Source: Deltaproteobacteria bacterium
GTDB lineage: Bacteria; Desulfobacterota; Anaeroferrophillalia; Anaeroferrophillales; Tharpellaceae
Direction of reading: 5' to 3'
DNA: 16,720 bases
NCBI GenBank assembly: GCA_030633185.1
Contig: DAOVTG010000026.1
Span: 1-16,720 of the forward strand
The position numbers were made by a program, and so were the translations under genes. Shown here in pieces: positions 13,551-16,720 of the stretch. Each line of letters opens with the position of its first letter. The stretch's first letter is position 1. A model generated the notes under the pieces. That model saw nothing but the letters and a program-made list of their open reading frames with translations. It was not told the DNA's origin and searched no databases.

Positions 13551-14070
13551 ACACCCGATACCGGGCCATGGCTTTATCCCAACTTCCTTGAATCTGCATA
13601 ATTAAACGGCAAAGTTCGCGAACCGCACCGCGACCACCGGGTCTGGATGATTGCCAGTCGACAATCGGGACAAGCTCGGGATCGGCATCGGCCACGGTGG
13701 CGGCGAATCCAACCTGACGCAAGACCGGGATATCCACCACATCATCACCAATATAGGCGACCTCGTGATCGCCTAAACTGAGGCGGTCGCGAATCTGGTG
13801 ATAGGCCTTCAATTTATCATAACAACGCTGAAAAACAATCTCAATACCAAGTTCTGCAGCCCGGAGGCTGACCACCGGTGAACGACGACCGGTCAAAAGA
13901 GCCAGTGTTACGCCACTGCGAGCCAGCATTTTCAAACCATGACCATCGCGAACATCGAACTGCTTACTCTCAACCCCGTTGCTGTCAATAATGATGCGGC
14001 CGTCGGTAAGAACCCCGTCGACATCCATGATCAAAGCTTTGATCGGCAAAATTTTCTCTTTTAGATCCAT
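13549..14070 (-). CDS. kdsC: Kdo-8-phosphate phosphatase
   Basis: This 173-residue HAD-superfamily phosphatase removes phosphate from Kdo-8-P in the cytosol. The nucleophile motif is DVDGVLTDG (16-24, Asp16 and Asp18), motif II is at LLTGRRS (58-64), the lysine of motif III is near Lys86 and the acidic motif IV is IGDDVVD (107-113). Small size without a cap domain is typical of KdsC. ATG at 14068-14070 lies 5 bp after kdsD. The TGA stop (13551-13549) takes its first two bases from the inverted end of the repeat element, so the extreme C-terminus may have been altered by that insertion; the catalytic part is complete. Confidence 0.95.
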   Translation of the reverse strand: MDLKEKILPIKALIMDVDGVLTDGRIIIDSNGVESKQFDVRDGHGLKMLARSGVTLALLTGRRSPVVSLRAAELGIEIVFQRCYDKLKAYHQIRDRLSLGDHEVAYIGDDVVDIPVLRQVGFAATVADADPELVPIVDWQSSRPGGRGAVRELCRLIMQIQGSWDKAMARYRV

Positions 14071-14075
14071 TATAA

Positions 14076-15068
14076 TTAAACCACACCGGCACGTAACAGA
14101 TCGTGAAGATGAATAATACCGACCGGGCTTAGGCCGTTAACTTCCGATGACTCTTCGGCCATCACAAAAAGAGAGGTAATCCTTGAATCCTCCATTTTCT
14201 TTAACGCGGTTGCAGCCAACTCGTCGGACATAATGGATTTCGGTTTACAGGTCATCAACTCGGCCACCGGCAGGTCAAAAGGATTTTTATATTCCGAGAG
14301 GAGACGGCGCAGATCACCATCGGTCAAAATTCCGACCAAAACGCCCCGATCATCCTTGATACCGGTCACCCCCAGACCCTTACCGGTCATTTCAAAAAGT
14401 GCTTCTTTGAGAGAAACCAAATCCGAAACTAACGGAATCCGTGATCCGCTATGCATGATATCGGCAACCCTTAAGAGCAGCCGCCGGCCCAAAGCCCCGC
14501 CGGGGTGACGCAGAGCAAAATCATCGGCGCTAAAACCTTTAACCGCCAACAGGGCCGAAGCCAGAGCATCACCTAAAGCAAGGGTCACGGTCGTACTGGC
14601 GGTTGGTGCCAGACCAAGGGGGCAGGCTTCTCGATTAATCGAAATATCAAGCACCAGATCGCTGCTTTTGGCAAGCTCGGTTGTCAGATTACCGGTCAGC
14701 ACCAGCAACGGCAGACCCTGACGTTTTAAAGCCGGAATAATTTTTATCAACTCTTCGGTAGTCCCGCTGTAGGAGATCGCAATAACTAGATCCTGGCTCG
14801 ACAAAACCCCGAGATCACCGTGCAGGCCTTCGGTTGGATGAAGAAAAAGAGCGGGTGTCCCGGTACTGGCTAAAGTTGCGGCGATCTTACGGCAGATAAT
14901 TCCCGATTTACCGACCCCGGTAACCACTACTTTACCCGTACAGGCCGCCAACATCTCAACAGCGCGGGCAAAATCATCCCCAAGACGCCGACCGAGATCC
15001 TCTAAAGCAGCCGCTTCGACGGCAACCGTACGCCGTCCTTCAATAATAATTTGTTGATGGTTCAACAT
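14076..15068 (-). CDS. kdsD: Arabinose-5-phosphate isomerase
   Basis: This 330-residue enzyme converts ribulose-5-phosphate to arabinose-5-phosphate, the first step toward Kdo. An SIS domain (about 40-175) includes GKVVVTGVGKSG (45-56), HGDLGVLSSQDLVIAISYSG (83-102) and EACPLGLAPTASTT. It is followed by two CBS domains (about 205-330) ending in HLHDLLRAGVV. I took the ATG at 15066-15068, where the family resemblance begins; the frame is open to a TTG at 15113 but that part looks untranslated. No clear Shine-Dalgarno sequence precedes the ATG. The upstream gap to kdsA is occupied by repeat copy B. Confidence 0.94.
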   Translation of the reverse strand: MLNHQQIIIEGRRTVAVEAAALEDLGRRLGDDFARAVEMLAACTGKVVVTGVGKSGIICRKIAATLASTGTPALFLHPTEGLHGDLGVLSSQDLVIAISYSGTTEELIKIIPALKRQGLPLLVLTGNLTTELAKSSDLVLDISINREACPLGLAPTASTTVTLALGDALASALLAVKGFSADDFALRHPGGALGRRLLLRVADIMHSGSRIPLVSDLVSLKEALFEMTGKGLGVTGIKDDRGVLVGILTDGDLRRLLSEYKNPFDLPVAELMTCKPKSIMSDELAATALKKMEDSRITSLFVMAEESSEVNGLSPVGIIHLHDLLRAGVV

Positions 15069-15116
15069 AGTAATATCAATAATAGTCAGAGGGTAGCGGC
15101 GAAGTGCGGCCAACAG

Positions 15117-15188
15117 CCATTGTCAAGATTTGACCCCATTCAAGAGGGCGATAGCAAAGTTCACCGCTATCCGCTGCAACTTAACTCC
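15117..15188 (-). repeat. REP-like repeat, copy B
   Basis: Read on the minus strand, it has GTTAAGTTGCAGCGGATAGC, GAACTTTGCTATCGCCC and then the 24-bp block shared exactly with copy A (inverted; 15117-15140 matches 933-956). It begins two bases after the kdsA stop and ends 48 bp before the kdsD start, filling the gap between these genes. Confidence 0.8.
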
Positions 15189-15190
15189 GC

Positions 15191-16018
15191 TTAACACGAT
15201 CTACTGACCTTACTCAAGGCCACCAAACGTCTAAGCAAAGTTTCCAACTCCGCCAAAGGCAAGGAGTTGGCACCATCACACAGGGCCTTATCGGGTTCGG
15301 GATAAACCTCCATGAAGAGGGCATCGGCTCCTGCCGCGACGGCGGCGGCGGCGAGCACCGGAATCATGTCCCGGTCACCTCCCGACGAACTCCCTTGGGC
15401 TGCCGGTAGCTGTACAGAGTGGGTCGCATCAAAAACCACAGGACAGCCGCAGGCCGCCATCAGGGGGAGAGAACGAAAATCAACCACCAGGTTATTATAA
15501 CCGAAAGTGGTCCCCCGTTCAGTCAAAAGAATCCGGTGATTCCCGGTCGAGGCCACCTTGTCAACCGCCTGGCGCATATCGCCCGGTGCCATAAACTGCC
15601 CTTTCTTAATATTAACGACCCGACGACTGCGCCCCGAAGCCAGCAAAAGATCGGTCTGACGACATAAAAAAGCGGGAATCTGGATAATATCGACAATTGC
15701 GGCGACCGCCTCGACCTGTTCAATGGTGTGAATATCGGTGGTCACCGGAAGATCGAGCCCAGCTTTAACTGCGGCCAAAATCTCCAGCCCTTTTTCCAAA
15801 CCGGGCCCGCGATAGGCATCGACACTACTGCGGTTGGCCTTATCAAAAGAGGCCTTGAAAATATAGGGAAGGCCCAGACGCAGACAGATTTCAGCCGTTG
15901 TTTCAGCAATCTCAAAGGCCAGGTCCCGACTCTCCAGAACACAGGGTCCGGCAATCAGAACAAGGCCCGATTCCGCCCCCCCGATGGTGATATGATCGTT
16001 AATTTGGACTGGAATCAT
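15191..16018 (-). CDS. kdsA: Kdo-8-phosphate synthase, metal-dependent type
   Basis: This 275-residue cytosolic aldolase-like enzyme condenses arabinose-5-phosphate with PEP. Landmarks: LIAGPCVLES (21-30), KASFDKANRSS (55-65), the ITGxGKG-like region replaced by YRGPGLEKGLEIL, and VVFDATHSVQ, FMEVYPEPDKALCDGANSLP near the C-terminus. Cys26 in AGPC lies where metal-dependent KDO8P synthases (for example Aquifex) have a metal-binding Cys and where the E. coli enzyme has Asn. With the His, Glu and Asp in the later motifs, this points to the metalloenzyme class. ATG at 16016-16018, 6 bp after pyrG, with TAAGG just upstream. Confidence 0.97.
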   Translation of the reverse strand: MIPVQINDHITIGGAESGLVLIAGPCVLESRDLAFEIAETTAEICLRLGLPYIFKASFDKANRSSVDAYRGPGLEKGLEILAAVKAGLDLPVTTDIHTIEQVEAVAAIVDIIQIPAFLCRQTDLLLASGRSRRVVNIKKGQFMAPGDMRQAVDKVASTGNHRILLTERGTTFGYNNLVVDFRSLPLMAACGCPVVFDATHSVQLPAAQGSSSGGDRDMIPVLAAAAVAAGADALFMEVYPEPDKALCDGANSLPLAELETLLRRLVALSKVSRSC

Positions 16019-16024
16019 GATGCC

Positions 16025-16720
16025 TTACTCATCTCGCTTCTCTTTTACTGCCTTGATGAAGGCGACAAAAAGGGGATGGGGACGCATCGGTTTTGAGGTA
16101 AACTCGGGGTGGAACTGGCAGCCCAAATACCAGGGATGCTCCTTGATCTCTATAATTTCAACCAGGTCATGGTGCAGATGGGTGCCGGTTACGCTCAGGC
16201 CCTTCTCTTCCAAAAGAGTGCGAAATTTATTGTTGAACTCATAGCGATGACGATGGCGCTCCGCAATTTCGTCCTGATGGTTATAGGCCTGCCAGGCAAA
16301 AGAGCCCTCACTTAAACGACAGGGATGAGCCCCGAGACGCATGGTACCGCCCTTATTGCTGTTTTCATCCTGGGTAAAGGTTTGGCTGCCGTCCGGGCTC
16401 GTCCACTTTTTGAGCAGGTAGAATACCGGAGCCTTAGTCTCGGTATCAAACTCGGCGCTGTTGGCATCCGCCAGCGCCGCCTCGTTGCGGGCAAACTCAA
16501 CCACCATAAGCTGCATGCCGAGGCAGATACCAAAAAGCGGAATCTTGTGGCGACGGGCAAAACCGGCAGCCACAATCTTGCCTTCAACCCCTCGGGTACC
16601 GAAACCGCCGGGAATCAGGAAACCGTCGACATCTTTGAAGCGTTCAGTCATGGCCGCATCATTTAGACCATCAAGCTCCTCGGCATCGATATAGTCGAGA
16701 TTAACTTTAACATCATTGGC
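16025..16720 (-). CDS. pyrG: CTP synthase, C-terminal part
   Basis: The last 231 residues of CTP synthase are visible; the synthetase domain lies beyond the right edge, and the frame runs open to position 16720. The fragment begins ANDVKVNLDYIDAEEL, a linker known from the family, then the class I glutamine amidotransferase domain: IPGGFGTRG, the nucleophile elbow GICLGMQL (Cys at fragment residue 66) and the catalytic His-Glu pair in CQFHPEFTSKP. The enzyme makes CTP from UTP, ATP and glutamine. CTP is also the co-substrate for CMP-Kdo synthesis, consistent with its place before kdsA. Confidence 0.97.
   Translation of the reverse strand, partial: ANDVKVNLDYIDAEELDGLNDAAMTERFKDVDGFLIPGGFGTRGVEGKIVAAGFARRHKIPLFGICLGMQLMVVEFARNEAALADANSAEFDTETKAPVFYLLKKWTSPDGSQTFTQDENSNKGGTMRLGAHPCRLSEGSFAWQAYNHQDEIAERHRHRYEFNNKFRTLLEEKGLSVTGTHLHHDLVEIIEIKEHPWYLGCQFHPEFTSKPMRPHPLFVAFIKAVKEKRDE

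Overview
The window reads as a core-chromosome segment of a Deltaproteobacteria/Desulfobacterota-type bacterium. This placement is an inference from the gene content and order (pyrG-kdsA-kdsD-kdsC-lptCAB-rpoN-hpf-ptsN-hprK-rapZ, then PTS genes and metK), the pairing of an HPr kinase with a Gram-negative Lpt/Kdo pathway, and the style of the dispersed repeats. I have not matched a species. Every protein gene is on the minus strand, so transcription runs from high to low coordinates.

Layout, in the direction of transcription. (1) About 16720-11292: the C-terminal part of pyrG, then kdsA, kdsD and kdsC (Kdo synthesis), then lptC, lptA and lptB (LPS export). This is an envelope operon; two repeat elements occupy its only wide gaps. 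(2) A sigma70-like promoter lies at 11217-11245. It is followed by a 12-gene run: rpoN, hpf, ptsN, hprK, rapZ, EIIA, EIIB, EIIC and EIID of a mannose-family PTS, ptsH, ptsI and metK. Most junctions overlap or are under 25 bp. The exception is a 200-bp repeat-bearing gap between EIIC and EIID. (3) 967-86: a repeat-rich non-coding strip with tRNA-Ser(CGA) and its strong hairpin terminator. (4) The 5' end of a small ribbon-helix-helix antitoxin-like gene runs off the left edge.

How the genes work together: PtsI passes phosphate from PEP to HPr His15, and from there to the EIIA/EIIB/EIIC/EIID permease. HprK can phosphorylate HPr on Ser46. PtsN (EIIA-Ntr), RapZ and the long-form ribosome hibernation factor sit with sigma-54, giving a compact carbon/nitrogen/envelope control cluster. 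The Kdo and Lpt genes upstream provide inner-core sugar and outer-membrane LPS transport.

The least ordinary content is the repeats. Two copies of a MITE-like palindromic element lie at 142-268 and 13396-13550; the second copy supplies the kdsC stop codon and abuts the lptC start. Four degenerate copies of a second REP-like family lie at 272-327, 487-552, 886-956 and 15117-15188. I see no new defence system or other clearly undescribed protein system; the genes are recognisable families with some local oddities.
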